A stretch of DNA of 64,000 nt, from assembly GCF_047974105.1 (NCBI RefSeq), contig NZ_JBHYRS010000006.1, forward strand, positions 62,001-126,000. Direction: 5' to 3'. Shown piece by piece: positions 51,197 to 60,409 of the stretch. The notes under the pieces are model-generated. The model was not told where the DNA came from. It searched no databases and saw only the letters and a list, made by a program, of their open reading frames with translations. The position numbers and the translations under genes were made by a program. Every line of letters starts with the position of its first letter. The stretch's first letter is position 1. The stretch comes from Mitsuokella sp047974105 (GTDB lineage: Bacteria > Bacillota > Negativicutes > Selenomonadales > Selenomonadaceae).

Positions 51197-51238
51197 AAAA
51201 GGCCGCGGGACAGGGGCATCCTGTTTCGCGGCCTTTTT
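51197..51238 (+). terminator. Terminator after the GNAT gene
   Basis: AAAAGGCCGCGGGACAGG pairs with CCTGTTTCGCGGCCTTTTT. Confidence 0.9.
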
Positions 51239-51338
51239 AATTATATTTTGAGCAACAAAAAATGCTGCCCAGAATGCATTGGACAGCATAATCATGAGGA
51301 TGTATCTTAGACAGGATATTCAGGAGAGAGAAGGGGAA

Positions 51339-51734
51339 TCAGAGTTCCTTCTTGTTGTCCGGACCCGGCGTCGTGACGATGACTTTTTCCGGAATGATCT
51401 CAACAGCACCTTTGGCCGTAACCGCGCCTTTGAACATCTCTTCGACGACTTTCTTGAAGTTGTCTACGACAGCACCGCTCTCGATGTATTTGGCATGGCC
51501 CTTGATCTGATAACCCGTGAGATGTGGACCGTCAAAAGCGGAGACGGCGATGCGGCCGTTGGCCTTGATGTTCTTCAGCGTCGTCTCGAGGAAAACGTCG
51601 CCGATGAGCAGATGGCCTTCATCCGTGATGTCTTTAAAGGCAACCGGTACAACATTTGGCTCGCCTTCGGGGCTGACCGTAGCGAGGTCCCAGAGAGAAC
51701 TATTCAAAAGTTTTTTGACTTCATCATTTAACAT
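51339..51734 (-). CDS. Pyridoxamine 5'-phosphate oxidase-fold flavoprotein
   Basis: A 131-residue split-barrel protein (LLNSSLWDLATVSPEGEPNV, LIGDVFLETTLKNIKANGRI, AVSAFDGPHLTGYQIKGHAK), close in pattern to small FMN reductases of anaerobes. GAAGGAGGAAGTTTTC precedes the ATG at 51734; a GTG-type extension upstream is not supported. It faces the HxlR regulator gene across about 210 bases, a frequent pairing in which HxlR represses the flavoprotein. Confidence 0.85.
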   Translation of the reverse strand: MLNDEVKKLLNSSLWDLATVSPEGEPNVVPVAFKDITDEGHLLIGDVFLETTLKNIKANGRIAVSAFDGPHLTGYQIKGHAKYIESGAVVDNFKKVVEEMFKGAVTAKGAVEIIPEKVIVTTPGPDNKKEL

Positions 51735-51942
51735 GAAAACTTCCTCCTTCAAGAGTGACAGCAGATTTTCTTTACGCCACTTATCATAGCAGGGCTTCTC
51801 GTCATTTTGAAGATATCGCGAAATTTATAAGTCACTATTTAATTTCAGAGCATATGGAGAAAATATGGGTACCGACCTATAATGAAGGAAGAACGTAAAA
51901 AGCGCGAAACTTGAAATTCAAAATTCGAAGGAAGGACTTATC

Positions 51943-52320
51943 ATGTATCAGAAGAAATTGGAAGAAGATATCCGCTGCCCCCTCGAATACGGCCTGCATG
52001 TATTTGGCGGCAAATGGAAGTCGCGCGTCATCTGCGTGCTCGCGGCCAAGAAGACGCTGCGCTACAGCGGCATCCGTAATGAGATGAAGAATATCACGGA
52101 CGCCGTACTGGCGGCCACGCTCAAGGAACTCATTCGGGATGACCTTATCGTGCGCAAATCCTACGACGAAATCCCGCCGCGCGTGGAATACTCGCTGACG
52201 GAAAAGGGCGAGTCGGTCGTGCCAATCCTGCAGAGCATCTGCCGCTGGTCGGGCCTGTTCTATAAGGAAGACAGCGAAAACGTCATGACGCAGTGCGAAC
52301 GCTGCGACTATCGCAATTGA
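51943..52320 (+). CDS. HxlR-family regulator
   Basis: A 125-residue winged-helix regulator (CPLEYGLHVFGGKWKSRVIC, ITDAVLAATLKELIRDDLIV, RVEYSLTEKGESVVPIL). The N-terminal Cys in RCPLE and a C-terminal CERCDY pair suggest thiol-based redox or electrophile sensing, as in known HxlR/YodB-type proteins. It probably regulates the divergent flavoprotein at 51339. GGAAGGACTTATC precedes the ATG. Confidence 0.9.
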   Translation: MYQKKLEEDIRCPLEYGLHVFGGKWKSRVICVLAAKKTLRYSGIRNEMKNITDAVLAATLKELIRDDLIVRKSYDEIPPRVEYSLTEKGESVVPILQSICRWSGLFYKEDSENVMTQCERCDYRN

Positions 52321-52325
52321 AAAGG

Positions 52326-52355
52326 CTGAAAAAGTCCAGTGCTGGACGTTTTCAG
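52326..52355. repeat. Dispersed palindrome copy 6
   Basis: Core GTCCAGTGCTGGAC with arms CTGAAAAA / GTTTTCAG (one T replaced by G on the right). It overlaps the end of the araC-type gene between convergent genes. Confidence 0.85.
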
Positions 52356-53344
52356 TTTTCTTTGTTGTGGTCGTGGCGATACTGACTGACGCTTTTGCCG
52401 GTCCAAATGACAAAGGCGCGCAGGAAGGAATTGAGTTCGGCGTAGCCGAGCAGGAAGGAAATGTCGAGATTGCTCATATCGGTATGGCAAATGTAGTGAA
52501 TCGCGAGAGTCTCACGGGTGCTGCTAAGCTGTTTCTGGAAGGTTGTCTTTTCCTCGCTGAGCTTGCGCTGCAGGGTCCGCTTGGAAATGCCGAGCTTTTC
52601 CGCGACCTCTTCGATGCCGTAAGCGCCGCCGGGCAGCATCGAGGCCAGGGCGCTGCGAACTCTTGCCGACATGGAATCATCCACCGTGAGTTCGGCCAGA
52701 CGTTTGTTCATCTCGGGCTCAAAATAACTCCACATGGCCGGATTGAAGCTGACAAAAGGTTTGTGCAGTTCTGCCAAACGAAATGAAATGGCATTTTCCT
52801 CGCCCTGCTGGATGGGAATGCCCGCGAGGTCGGACAAAGCGTGGCTGGCAGGGAGATGTTTCACCTGCAGCTTGAGGGGATGCATATCGGTTTTTGAGGC
52901 ACGGCGCAGCATGCCGATGAGGAAGGCAAAGTCCGACTGCACGAGGATGGAAGGGAGCTCGAGCTCCGGACTGCCTGCTTCCATGGTGACTGTGAGCTGT
53001 TCTTTATCCTTGGTGACGCGCCAGCTCATCGGCCCGATAAGTTTTTTATAAGCAGAGAGCCTTTCAATGCAGGCCTCGCCGTCTTTGCTGCACCAGGAGG
53101 CAAAAATCGGTGGGGAAAATGTTTCAATCTGCTCCTTGGACGCCAGCTGCAGCAGAGGTGCCTCCTTGCCAAGGGCGTCGCCAATGGCCTCTAGAAAGCG
53201 GTAATAGCCCGCTTCCGTCATCGTGATGGTCTTGTGGTTTAACGTATCTTCCGGCAGTCCCGCGCGGCGCAGGATTTCGGTGGCATCGAGCTGCAGGGCG
53301 CTGAGAATGGCCTTGTAGTTGCCATCTAATATAAAATGGTTCAT
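52352..53344 (-). CDS. AraC-family regulator
   Basis: A 330-residue regulator with an N-terminal Arabinose_bd/OruR-type domain (residues about 10-200) and a C-terminal AraC double helix-turn-helix (EEVAEKLGISKRTLQRKLSE, LDISFLLGYAELNSFLRAFV, WTGKSVSQYR). It lies 48 bases downstream of the SDR gene on the same strand, so the two form an operon and the regulator may control it. The effector is unknown. Confidence 0.88.
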   Translation of the reverse strand: MNHFILDGNYKAILSALQLDATEILRRAGLPEDTLNHKTITMTEAGYYRFLEAIGDALGKEAPLLQLASKEQIETFSPPIFASWCSKDGEACIERLSAYKKLIGPMSWRVTKDKEQLTVTMEAGSPELELPSILVQSDFAFLIGMLRRASKTDMHPLKLQVKHLPASHALSDLAGIPIQQGEENAISFRLAELHKPFVSFNPAMWSYFEPEMNKRLAELTVDDSMSARVRSALASMLPGGAYGIEEVAEKLGISKRTLQRKLSEEKTTFQKQLSSTRETLAIHYICHTDMSNLDISFLLGYAELNSFLRAFVIWTGKSVSQYRHDHNKEN

Positions 53345-53392
53345 ATACGTTCCTCTATTTCAGGGCTGACAGAGCTGCCTCTTGGCAGATTG

Positions 53393-54178
53393 TCAGTCTT
53401 TATTATTCTGCTGGTCGTAGACCATGTCCATCATCATTTTCTTCGGCAGGATCGGCGCAATTTTCATCATCGGTTTCTGATAGCCCGGCAGGCCGCTCAG
53501 GACATTGAGCTCGCCAGCAAGCATGCCGTTATAACCGTCTCGGGCTACCGGCATCGGGGCAACGGTATTCTGGAACATTTTCGTGTCGGAAAGGCCGCCT
53601 CTCTTGGCAAAGCCCGTCGTCATGGCACCAGGCTGCAGGGCCGTCACCGTGACGCCCGTGTCCTTGAGCTCGCGCCAGATGGCATTCGAGACACTCGTGA
53701 GATAGGCTTTTGTTGCGTAATAGACAGCCTGCAGAGGGCCCGGCAGGATGCCCGCCGTCGAACTGACGTTGAGCACACGGCCTTCGCCGCGCTGTACCAT
53801 GTCCGGCAGGAAGAGCTTCATCAGGCGCGTCGGCGTCTCGATGTTCACGGCAATCATCGCCATATCTTCTGCCATCGTACGCTCCCGCGTGAAATCGCCC
53901 TGACCGCCAAAACCGGCGTTGTTGATGAGATAATCAACCGTCCAGCCATGCTTATGGCAGGTATCGTAGATTTCCTGTGCTGCTTCCGGCTTCGAGAGGT
54001 CTGCGGCAATCGTTTCGACCGTGATGGGATACTGGCTGCGAAGCTCTTCTGCCTGTTTCGCCAGTTTTTCCAGACTGCGGCCGACAAGAATCAGGTCGCC
54101 GCCATGCTCTGCATGAATTTTTGCAAGGCAGGTGCCGAGTCCGCCGTAAGATCCCGTAAGTAAAGCTGTATTCGTCAT
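53393..54178 (-). CDS. Short-chain dehydrogenase/reductase
   Basis: A 261-residue classical SDR: cofactor motif TGSYGGLG (8-15), NNAGFG, and the catalytic Ser/Tyr/Lys in NVSSTAGILPGPLQAVYYATK. The C-terminal lysine-rich KKMMMDMVY tail is typical of the DltE/YdfG-like group that reduces ketones of short hydrophobic substrates. GGAGAATGCGAA precedes the ATG. It is co-transcribed with the araC-type gene. Confidence 0.85.
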   Translation of the reverse strand: MTNTALLTGSYGGLGTCLAKIHAEHGGDLILVGRSLEKLAKQAEELRSQYPITVETIAADLSKPEAAQEIYDTCHKHGWTVDYLINNAGFGGQGDFTRERTMAEDMAMIAVNIETPTRLMKLFLPDMVQRGEGRVLNVSSTAGILPGPLQAVYYATKAYLTSVSNAIWRELKDTGVTVTALQPGAMTTGFAKRGGLSDTKMFQNTVAPMPVARDGYNGMLAGELNVLSGLPGYQKPMMKIAPILPKKMMMDMVYDQQNNKD

Positions 54179-54403
54179 TTCGCATTCTCCTTTATTTTAG
54201 GCTTTTCTTTCGTGCCTGTCATCTCTGTCGCTGTATTGTTGCTTTCGATGCTTTTATGATACCGGAAAAAGATGCCAGAGAATACATCATGATGTGCCAC
54301 TTAGCACATCATTTTGTGCCAGTTTAAAAAGTACGGAAAAGAGACTGGTAAACAGGATTTTGCTCCTGCATGGCGAAAGGATAAAGACAAGGAGGGATTC
54401 GTC

Positions 54404-54916
54404 ATGGAATTTACGGATGTCATAAAAAATCGTTATTCATGCAAAAAATTTAGCGATAAAAAGGTACCGCAGGAGGCACTTGCGGCGGTGCTCGAGGCTG
54501 GACGCCTCGCACCGACAGCGAAGAATCTGCAGGAGCAGCATATTTATGTGGCGCAGAAGCCGGAGACGCTGGCCGTCATCGATGCGGCGACGCCGTGCCG
54601 CTATGGGGCAGGCACCGTGCTGATTGTGGCGTACGACCGCAATAACGTATTCACTTATCCAGGAGATAAGCATGATTCCGGCGTTGAGGATGCAAGCATC
54701 GTCGCAACGCATTTGATGCTCGCGGCAGCCAATGCAGGGCTCGATGGCTGCTGGGTCAACTTCTTCGACCCCGAGAAACTCGCCAAGGCCCTCGGCCTGC
54801 CGGAAAACGAGAGCATCCTGATGCTTCTTGACCTCGGCTACAAAGCTGAAGGCGTCAAGCCATTGCCAAACCATGCGAAGAGAAAACCTTTGAGCGAGAC
54901 CGTCACATATTTGTGA
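54404..54916 (+). CDS. Nitroreductase-family FMN protein
   Basis: A 170-residue nitroreductase-fold protein (VIKNRYSCKKFSDKKVPQEA, AGRLAPTAKNLQEQHIYV, VATHLMLAAANAGLDGCWVN, HAKRKPLSETV). It is shorter than and related to the nitroreductase at 8609. GGAGGGATTCGTC precedes the ATG. Likely role: flavin-dependent reduction of nitro, quinone or other electrophilic compounds. Confidence 0.85.
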   Translation: MEFTDVIKNRYSCKKFSDKKVPQEALAAVLEAGRLAPTAKNLQEQHIYVAQKPETLAVIDAATPCRYGAGTVLIVAYDRNNVFTYPGDKHDSGVEDASIVATHLMLAAANAGLDGCWVNFFDPEKLAKALGLPENESILMLLDLGYKAEGVKPLPNHAKRKPLSETVTYL

Positions 54917-54952
54917 TGACCAATTGCATTTTCTAAATAAGCGATAAGCACC

Positions 54953-54994
54953 AAAAAGAGGCTGCCGCACGTAACTGTGCAGCAGCCTCTTTTG
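54953..54994. terminator. Terminator after the nitroreductase gene
   Basis: AAAAAGAGGCTGC and GCAGCAGCCTCTTTT flank GTAACTG. Confidence 0.85.
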
Positions 54995-55046
54995 TCGTTC
55001 GGGCATGGCAGCGAATTATTTTTCCATTCATTACCTGACATTCCTG

Positions 55047-55070
55047 AAAAAGTCCAGCACTGGACTTTTT
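55047..55070. repeat. Dispersed palindrome copy 7
   Basis: Core GTCCAGCACTGGAC with A5/T5, extended by CTG/CAG. It overlaps the end of the ROK gene in a convergent gap that already has a separate terminator. Confidence 0.9.
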
Positions 55071-56197
55071 CAGATTTTCTCGAGAAATTTCTGGATGTAG
55101 GGCAGAGCCGCGCCGATGGCGATGTTGTGCTTGGGCATGCGGCTGAGCTGTAAAAAGTCATGGGCTTCGGGAAATGGCGTCTTCGAGGCGATTTCTTTGT
55201 AGAGATAGTCGATGTCGGCCTGCTGCAGATAAGGGGCAAGATATCCGCCGAGGATGAAGGTCTTGTCGTAAATCAGGTGCAGCAGATTGATAGCATGGGC
55301 CAGATTTTTCAGATAGGTGATCCAGATTTCCTGTGCCTTGAGGTCTGCGGCGTGGACTTTGTCGAAAAAGTCATCGAGATGCTCAAGGTCGCAGTGCAGC
55401 GCGCGCAGGGAACACTTTGTCTCAAGGCAGCCGCGCTGGCCGCAGTAACAGAGCTCTCCCTGCGGGTCAATCTGCATGTGTTCAATGGTCGCACTGTGTC
55501 CATGCATGCCCGTGATGATTTTGCGGTCGAGAATCAGGGCTGCGGCCAAGTGGCGGCTCAGGGAAAGATAGAAGGCGTCTTTGAGGTCCGGCGCGGCCCA
55601 GAGTTCGGCGATGGCCGCGCTGTTGGCATCGTGGAAGAAGCGGCAGGGGAACGGCAGGTATTTTGTCACGGCAGAGACTTCAAGCCCCGTGCAGTTCAGG
55701 ATTTTGCCGTAGATGACTTTTTTGCCGTCGGGAGAAATCAGGCCCTGCATGGCAAAGCCAACACCGAGTACCTGCGCATCCGTCAAATGGCAGGCTTCCT
55801 GGAACTCCAGAATGTGCTGGCAGACTTTTTGGAAATAGGCATCCGTGTTTTCAAAGTCCAGTGCAAAGACATCGCGGTGGATTTTCCGGCCATAGAGGTC
55901 TACGGCAATGGCCTTGACCTGCCGGCTCAAAAGCTCTACGCCAATGCTGGCACGGTAAGTCTCATTGACTGCATAGGCATTGGCCTTGCGCCCGACAAGC
56001 TCCGTATCCATCTGGCCGGCTTCTTTGACGAGCCCTTCTTCTTTTAAGGCAGTTAAGTTCGTCGTCACGGTAGGCCGGCTCAGATGCAGGTCGTAGGCAA
56101 TGTCCTGCTGCGAAACATTTTCCTTCTGATAAATATATTGGTAGATGCGCTGACGGTTTGTCTGACGGATCTCGGATGGTGTAATGCTCTTTTTCAT
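55070..56197 (-). CDS. ROK-family transcriptional regulator (NagC/XylR type)
   Basis: A 375-residue protein: an N-terminal winged helix (QRIYQYIYQKENVSQQDIAY, LHLSRPTVTTNLTALKEEGL) followed by a ROK sugar-kinase fold without a clear catalytic loop, with the zinc-type motif CYCGQRGCLET (about 250-260). It should bind a sugar or sugar phosphate and release DNA. It is transcribed away from the SDR-kinase-symporter operon, and matching operator-like sites lie before both genes. Confidence 0.9.
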   Translation of the reverse strand: MKKSITPSEIRQTNRQRIYQYIYQKENVSQQDIAYDLHLSRPTVTTNLTALKEEGLVKEAGQMDTELVGRKANAYAVNETYRASIGVELLSRQVKAIAVDLYGRKIHRDVFALDFENTDAYFQKVCQHILEFQEACHLTDAQVLGVGFAMQGLISPDGKKVIYGKILNCTGLEVSAVTKYLPFPCRFFHDANSAAIAELWAAPDLKDAFYLSLSRHLAAALILDRKIITGMHGHSATIEHMQIDPQGELCYCGQRGCLETKCSLRALHCDLEHLDDFFDKVHAADLKAQEIWITYLKNLAHAINLLHLIYDKTFILGGYLAPYLQQADIDYLYKEIASKTPFPEAHDFLQLSRMPKHNIAIGAALPYIQKFLEKI

Positions 56198-56212
56198 AGG
56201 AAGACCCTCTTA

Positions 56213-56237
56213 ATTTTGTAAAATGATTTTGTAAATC
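56213..56237 (-). promoter_or_regulatory. Candidate ROK operator near the regulator's own start
   Basis: ATTTTGTAAAAT (56213-56224) followed by GATTTTGTAAATC. The exact reverse complement of the 12-mer, ATTTTACAAAAT, occurs before the divergent operon. Confidence 0.5.
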
Positions 56238-56345
56238 TATAGGTATCATTATAACAAAGCGGGAAGGAAAAAGCCAGTCAGCGATGACTTTTTTCTGTAT
56301 TCGATGGGATTCGACGTATTTATTTATTTTATTTTATAAAATGGC

Positions 56346-56406
56346 TTGACAAAACTACAAAGTAGGATTATCATATAAACAGATTTGAAAAATGATTTTA
56401 CAAAAT
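56346..56406 (+). promoter_or_regulatory. Promoter and candidate operator of the sugar operon
   Basis: TTGACA (56346-56351) and TATCAT (56369-56374), 17 bases apart, with ATTTTACAAAAT at 56395-56406 just downstream of the start point, a position suited to ROK repression. Confidence 0.6.
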
Positions 56407-56431
56407 GTAAATACAGAAAGGAAGATGTATC

Positions 56432-57208
56432 ATGGGTATCATCGAAAAAATGAAATTGACGGGCAAGAAAGGTTTTGTCACGGGCGCAGCCCGCGGTATT
56501 GGCAAGTGCACGGCCACGGCTTTTGCAGAGGCTGGCGCTGATGTCGCCATCGTTGACCTCGACATCGAGACGGCGAAAAAGACGGCTGCTGAGATTGCAG
56601 AGAAGACGGGGCAGAAAGTCATCGCCATTCAGACGGACTGCACGAACAAGGAACAGGTCGACGCCATGGTCGACGAAGTCGTCGAAAAGCTCGGCGGCCT
56701 GAACTTCTGCCATAACAACGCCGGCATCTGCATCAATGCACCGGCTGAGGAAATGACGTATGAGCAGTGGCTCAAGGTCATTAATATCAACCTCAACGGC
56801 ATTTTCCTGACGGACATTGCAGCCGGCAAATACATGCTGACGCATGGCGGCGGCTCCATCATCAACACGGCTTCGATGTCGGCACACATCGTCAACGTGC
56901 CGCAGCCGCAGTGCGCTTACAACGCTTCGAAGGCCGGTGTCATTCAGCTGACGAAATCCCTCGCGATTGAATGGGCCAAGAAGGGCGTCCGCGTCAACTG
57001 CATCAGCCCGGGCTACATGGCTACAGAACTCACGATGAACTCCCCGACGCTGATTCCGCTCATCGAGAAATGGAATGCGATGGCACCGATGGGACGCATG
57101 GGCAAACCGGAAGAGCTCGAATCCATTTGTGTTTATCTCGCAGGCGATACGAGCACGTTTACGACGGGCACGGACGTCATCGTGGATGGCGCATTCACCT
57201 GCTTCTAA
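56432..57208 (+). CDS. SDR sugar-alcohol dehydrogenase
   Basis: A 258-residue classical SDR: TGAARGIG (cofactor), NNAG, NTASMSAHIVNVPQPQCAYN (Ser), YNASK (Tyr/Lys), VNCISPGYMATEL, and a final VDGAF. The pattern is nearest to D-arabinitol, xylitol or sorbitol dehydrogenases that oxidise a polyol to a ketose. First gene of a three-gene operon with a FGGY kinase (67 bases on) and a GPH symporter; together they suggest uptake, oxidation and phosphorylation of a sugar alcohol. Exact sugar unknown. Confidence 0.88.
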   Translation: MGIIEKMKLTGKKGFVTGAARGIGKCTATAFAEAGADVAIVDLDIETAKKTAAEIAEKTGQKVIAIQTDCTNKEQVDAMVDEVVEKLGGLNFCHNNAGICINAPAEEMTYEQWLKVININLNGIFLTDIAAGKYMLTHGGGSIINTASMSAHIVNVPQPQCAYNASKAGVIQLTKSLAIEWAKKGVRVNCISPGYMATELTMNSPTLIPLIEKWNAMAPMGRMGKPEELESICVYLAGDTSTFTTGTDVIVDGAFTCF

Positions 57209-57275
57209 AAAAACAGCAGGGCAGCAGCTTGAGATTTTCAGCTGCTGCCCCGCAGAAAGGAAAAGGAACAATCTT

Positions 57276-58868
57276 ATGACTGCGAAAGAGGCTATTGTAA
57301 AGGGACAGACGGCACTCGGCATCGAATTTGGCTCGACGAGGATCAAGGCGGTTCTCATTGATTATGCCGGCAAGGTGCTCGCTGTCGGCATCCATGATTG
57401 GGAAAATTCATTTGAAAATGGCATTTGGACCTTCCATCTGCAGGAAATTTATGACGGCCTTCGCAGCTGCTATCATTCTTTGAAAAAAGCCGTTCAAGAC
57501 GAATATGGGATTACGCTTACGAAAACAGGCTCTATTGGCGTCAGTGCCATGATGCACGGCTACATGGCCTTTGACCGACAGGGAAAACTGCTGGCACCAT
57601 TTCAAACCTGGCGCAATACCAATACGCAAAAAGCAGCGGATACTTTAACGGATTTATTTCATTTCAACATTCCGCTGCGCTGGACCGCAGCGCATCTTTA
57701 TCAGAGGATTCTCGATCAGGAAGAGCATGTTTCTCATATTGACTATGTTTCAACGCTTGCCGGCTTCATTCACTGGCAGCTGACGGGCGAAAAAGTCATC
57801 GGCATCGGCGATGCTTCGGGCATGTTCCCTGTCGACCCTGTTGCGAATGATTATGTTGAAAGCATGGTGCAGAAATTTGATGACCTGCTCAAGCCGTATC
57901 ATTTTTCCTGGCAGCTCCGTGATATTTTCCCGAAAGTCCTGGTCGCCGGCGACAAAGCCGGAGTGCTGACGAAGAGGGGAGCAAAGCTTCTCGATGAAGA
58001 AGGGGACTTGCTTTCTGGTATCCCGTTCTGCCCGCCGGAAGGCGACGCAGGCACGGGCATGACGGCGACGAATGCTGTAGCACCGCGCACGGGCAATGTT
58101 TCGGCCGGTACGAGCACATTTGCCATGATTGTCCTCGAGCAGCCCCTTAAAAAGCTGCATCGTGAAATCGACATGGTGGCCACGCCGACAGGGGCTCCCT
58201 GCGCGATGTCGCATGCCAATAACGGCACGACAGACCTCAATGCCTGGGTCCAGCTCTTTGGTGAATTCGCTTCTTTGATGGGGCATGAGGTGAGCACTGG
58301 AGAATTGTTCACGAAACTTTATACGAATTCCCTGCAGGGTGAGGCCGATGCCGGCGGACTTCTGCCGTACGGCTATTATTCCGGGGAAAATATCACGATG
58401 ATCAACGAGGGACGGCCCATTTTCCTGCGCACGGCGAAAAGTCATTTCAATCTGGCGAATTTCATGCGCGCGCATCTCTATACGTCGCTCGGCGCCGTCA
58501 AGATTGGTCTCGATATCCTGCGCGATGAGGGCGTACAGGTCGACCGCATCATGGGACACGGCGGGTTTTTCAAGACAAAGGGTGTCGGACAGCTTTATTT
58601 GTCGGCAGCCTGTGAAGCTCCGGTCACGGTCATGAACACGGCCAGTGAAGGCGGTGCCTGGGGCATTGCCCTGCTTGCGGCTTATCTTGTCGACAGGCAG
58701 GAAGGGGAAACACTCGGCGATTATCTCGATAAACGCATCTTTACGAAGTTGGACGGCGATACCATCAAGGCCTCGCCGGAGGAAATCGCTGGATTCCAGA
58801 CCTTTATGCGTCATTACCGCAGCGGTTTGGACGTCGAAAAAGCTGCCATCGCCGCGCTGGATTGGTAA
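57276..58868 (+). CDS. FGGY-family carbohydrate kinase
   Basis: A 530-residue kinase with the two actin-like domains of the family: N-terminal LGIEFGSTRIKAVLIDYAGK (phosphate 1), IGVSAMMHGYMAFD, FQTWRNTNT, and C-terminal GDAGTGMTATNAVAPRTGNV, SAGTSTFAM, IMGHGGFFKTKGVGQL (adenosine loop). It probably phosphorylates a ketose such as xylulose or ribulose. The N-terminal frame extends further upstream, but the ATG at 57276 is the first with a ribosome site (GAAAGGAAAAGGAAC). Confidence 0.88.
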   Translation: MTAKEAIVKGQTALGIEFGSTRIKAVLIDYAGKVLAVGIHDWENSFENGIWTFHLQEIYDGLRSCYHSLKKAVQDEYGITLTKTGSIGVSAMMHGYMAFDRQGKLLAPFQTWRNTNTQKAADTLTDLFHFNIPLRWTAAHLYQRILDQEEHVSHIDYVSTLAGFIHWQLTGEKVIGIGDASGMFPVDPVANDYVESMVQKFDDLLKPYHFSWQLRDIFPKVLVAGDKAGVLTKRGAKLLDEEGDLLSGIPFCPPEGDAGTGMTATNAVAPRTGNVSAGTSTFAMIVLEQPLKKLHREIDMVATPTGAPCAMSHANNGTTDLNAWVQLFGEFASLMGHEVSTGELFTKLYTNSLQGEADAGGLLPYGYYSGENITMINEGRPIFLRTAKSHFNLANFMRAHLYTSLGAVKIGLDILRDEGVQVDRIMGHGGFFKTKGVGQLYLSAACEAPVTVMNTASEGGAWGIALLAAYLVDRQEGETLGDYLDKRIFTKLDGDTIKASPEEIAGFQTFMRHYRSGLDVEKAAIAALDW

Positions 58869-58905
58869 CGGATGATACTGGCATAAATTATAGGGGGGAT
58901 TTTTC

Positions 58906-60300
58906 ATGATGAGTAAATGGCGGATACGCCTTGGCTATGGCATGGGCGACTTAGGCTGCAATCTCGTATTCAGCACGATGGCGTCTTATCTGATGGTCTT
59001 TTATACCGATGTATTTGGCATTGCGGCAGCGGCCGCCGGCACGATGATGCTCGTGACGAAATTCATCGATGCCATGACGGATACGATGATGGGCATCATT
59101 GTCGACCATACGCATACGCGCTGGGGGCAGGGCCGTCCGTACTTCCTGATCGGCGCGGTGCCGTTCGCGTTCTTCACGTTTCTGACGTTCTACATTCCGG
59201 ATTTTGATGCGACGGGTAAATTGATCTGGGCTTATGTGACGTACTGCCTGCTCTGCACGGCGTATACGGTCGTTAATATTCCTTTGAATACGATTGTCCC
59301 GCGCCTGACTTCGGATGTACATGAACGCGATATCCTCGTTTCGACCCGCATGATTTGCGCCATGATCGGCACGGCCATCGTCATGTCCATCACGGCTCCC
59401 TTGGTTGACTTTTTTGGTGCCGGCGATGAGGCACAGGGCTACCTTGTGACCATGACCCTTTACGGCATTGTCGCGATGTTCATTTTCTTCTTCACGTTCT
59501 CCAGCACGAAGGAAGTCGTGCCGCCAACGGTCAGCACGGAGCATATGAGCCTGCGTGACAGCTTCAAGGGACTTACGGGACAGGCCTGGATCTTATTCTT
59601 CCTGAACCTCTTCTATTTTTCCCTCTACGTCGTCCGCAATACGACCGTCATTTACTATTTCAAGTACAACCTCGACCGCTCCGACCTGCTGGCTCTTGTC
59701 GGTATCCTCGGCATCCTTTCGGGCCTGCCAATGCTTTTGGCCCTGCCGACTCTGGAAAAACACTTTAAGAAACGCAGCCTGATGTTCCTGAGTGTCGGCC
59801 TTTACGTTGTCGGTGACCTTCTGATTTACTTTGGACAGAGCTCGATTGTCTGCCTGCTCACGGGCCTCGTCATCACGGGTCTTGGCATTTACGGCATTTT
59901 CGGCATCACCTTTGCGATTCAGCCGGATGTCATCGACTATTCGGAGTACAAGAAGAGCAAGAGCGTTGCCGGTCTGATTGCAGCCTTTCAGGGCTTCTTC
60001 GTCAAAGGCGGCATGGGCCTGACAAGCTTTATCGTCGGCCTGTTCCTCAACATGGGTGGCTATGTCCCGAATGCAGCGCAGAGCGCCTCGGCTCTCTCGG
60101 CCATTGAGACCTGCTTCATCTGGATTCCGATTGTACTTTGTGCCATCATCGCCGGTTTGATTTACTTCTACAAACTCGACTACATCCGCAAGGACATGAC
60201 GGCAGAACTCGACCTGCGCCGCCAGATCATGGCACACAAAGCAGAACATCCGGACCTCGTACAGGCTATCCCGCTGTACGACCCGAAGGCTGTGAAATAA
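58906..60300 (+). CDS. GPH-family (MelB-like) sugar:cation symporter
   Basis: A 464-residue inner-membrane transporter with 12 predicted membrane segments. LGYGMGDLGCNLVFSTMASY and FIDAMTDTMMGIIVDHTHTR, then GQGRPYFLIGAVPF, are the typical first-half signatures of the glycoside-pentoside-hexuronide family. AIQPDVIDYSEYKKSKSVAG marks the second half. GGGGGG precedes tandem ATGs. Third gene of the ROK-controlled operon; it presumably imports the sugar or polyol. Confidence 0.92.
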   Translation: MMSKWRIRLGYGMGDLGCNLVFSTMASYLMVFYTDVFGIAAAAAGTMMLVTKFIDAMTDTMMGIIVDHTHTRWGQGRPYFLIGAVPFAFFTFLTFYIPDFDATGKLIWAYVTYCLLCTAYTVVNIPLNTIVPRLTSDVHERDILVSTRMICAMIGTAIVMSITAPLVDFFGAGDEAQGYLVTMTLYGIVAMFIFFFTFSSTKEVVPPTVSTEHMSLRDSFKGLTGQAWILFFLNLFYFSLYVVRNTTVIYYFKYNLDRSDLLALVGILGILSGLPMLLALPTLEKHFKKRSLMFLSVGLYVVGDLLIYFGQSSIVCLLTGLVITGLGIYGIFGITFAIQPDVIDYSEYKKSKSVAGLIAAFQGFFVKGGMGLTSFIVGLFLNMGGYVPNAAQSASALSAIETCFIWIPIVLCAIIAGLIYFYKLDYIRKDMTAELDLRRQIMAHKAEHPDLVQAIPLYDPKAVK

Positions 60301-60324
60301 ATCCCTTCTATTATATAGTTCAAC

Positions 60325-60386
60325 AAAAAAAGCTCTGAAACGGCTGTGGTCTTACAGGCCATGCTCGTTTCAGAGCTTTCTTTTTA
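60325..60386. terminator. Terminator of the sugar operon
   Basis: AAAAAAAGCTCTGAAACG and CGTTTCAGAGCTTTCTTTTT flank a 24-base loop that has its own GGCTGT/ACAGGCC pairing. Confidence 0.85.
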
Positions 60387-60409
60387 TGTAGGCTGATGCA
60401 TTCTTAAAC

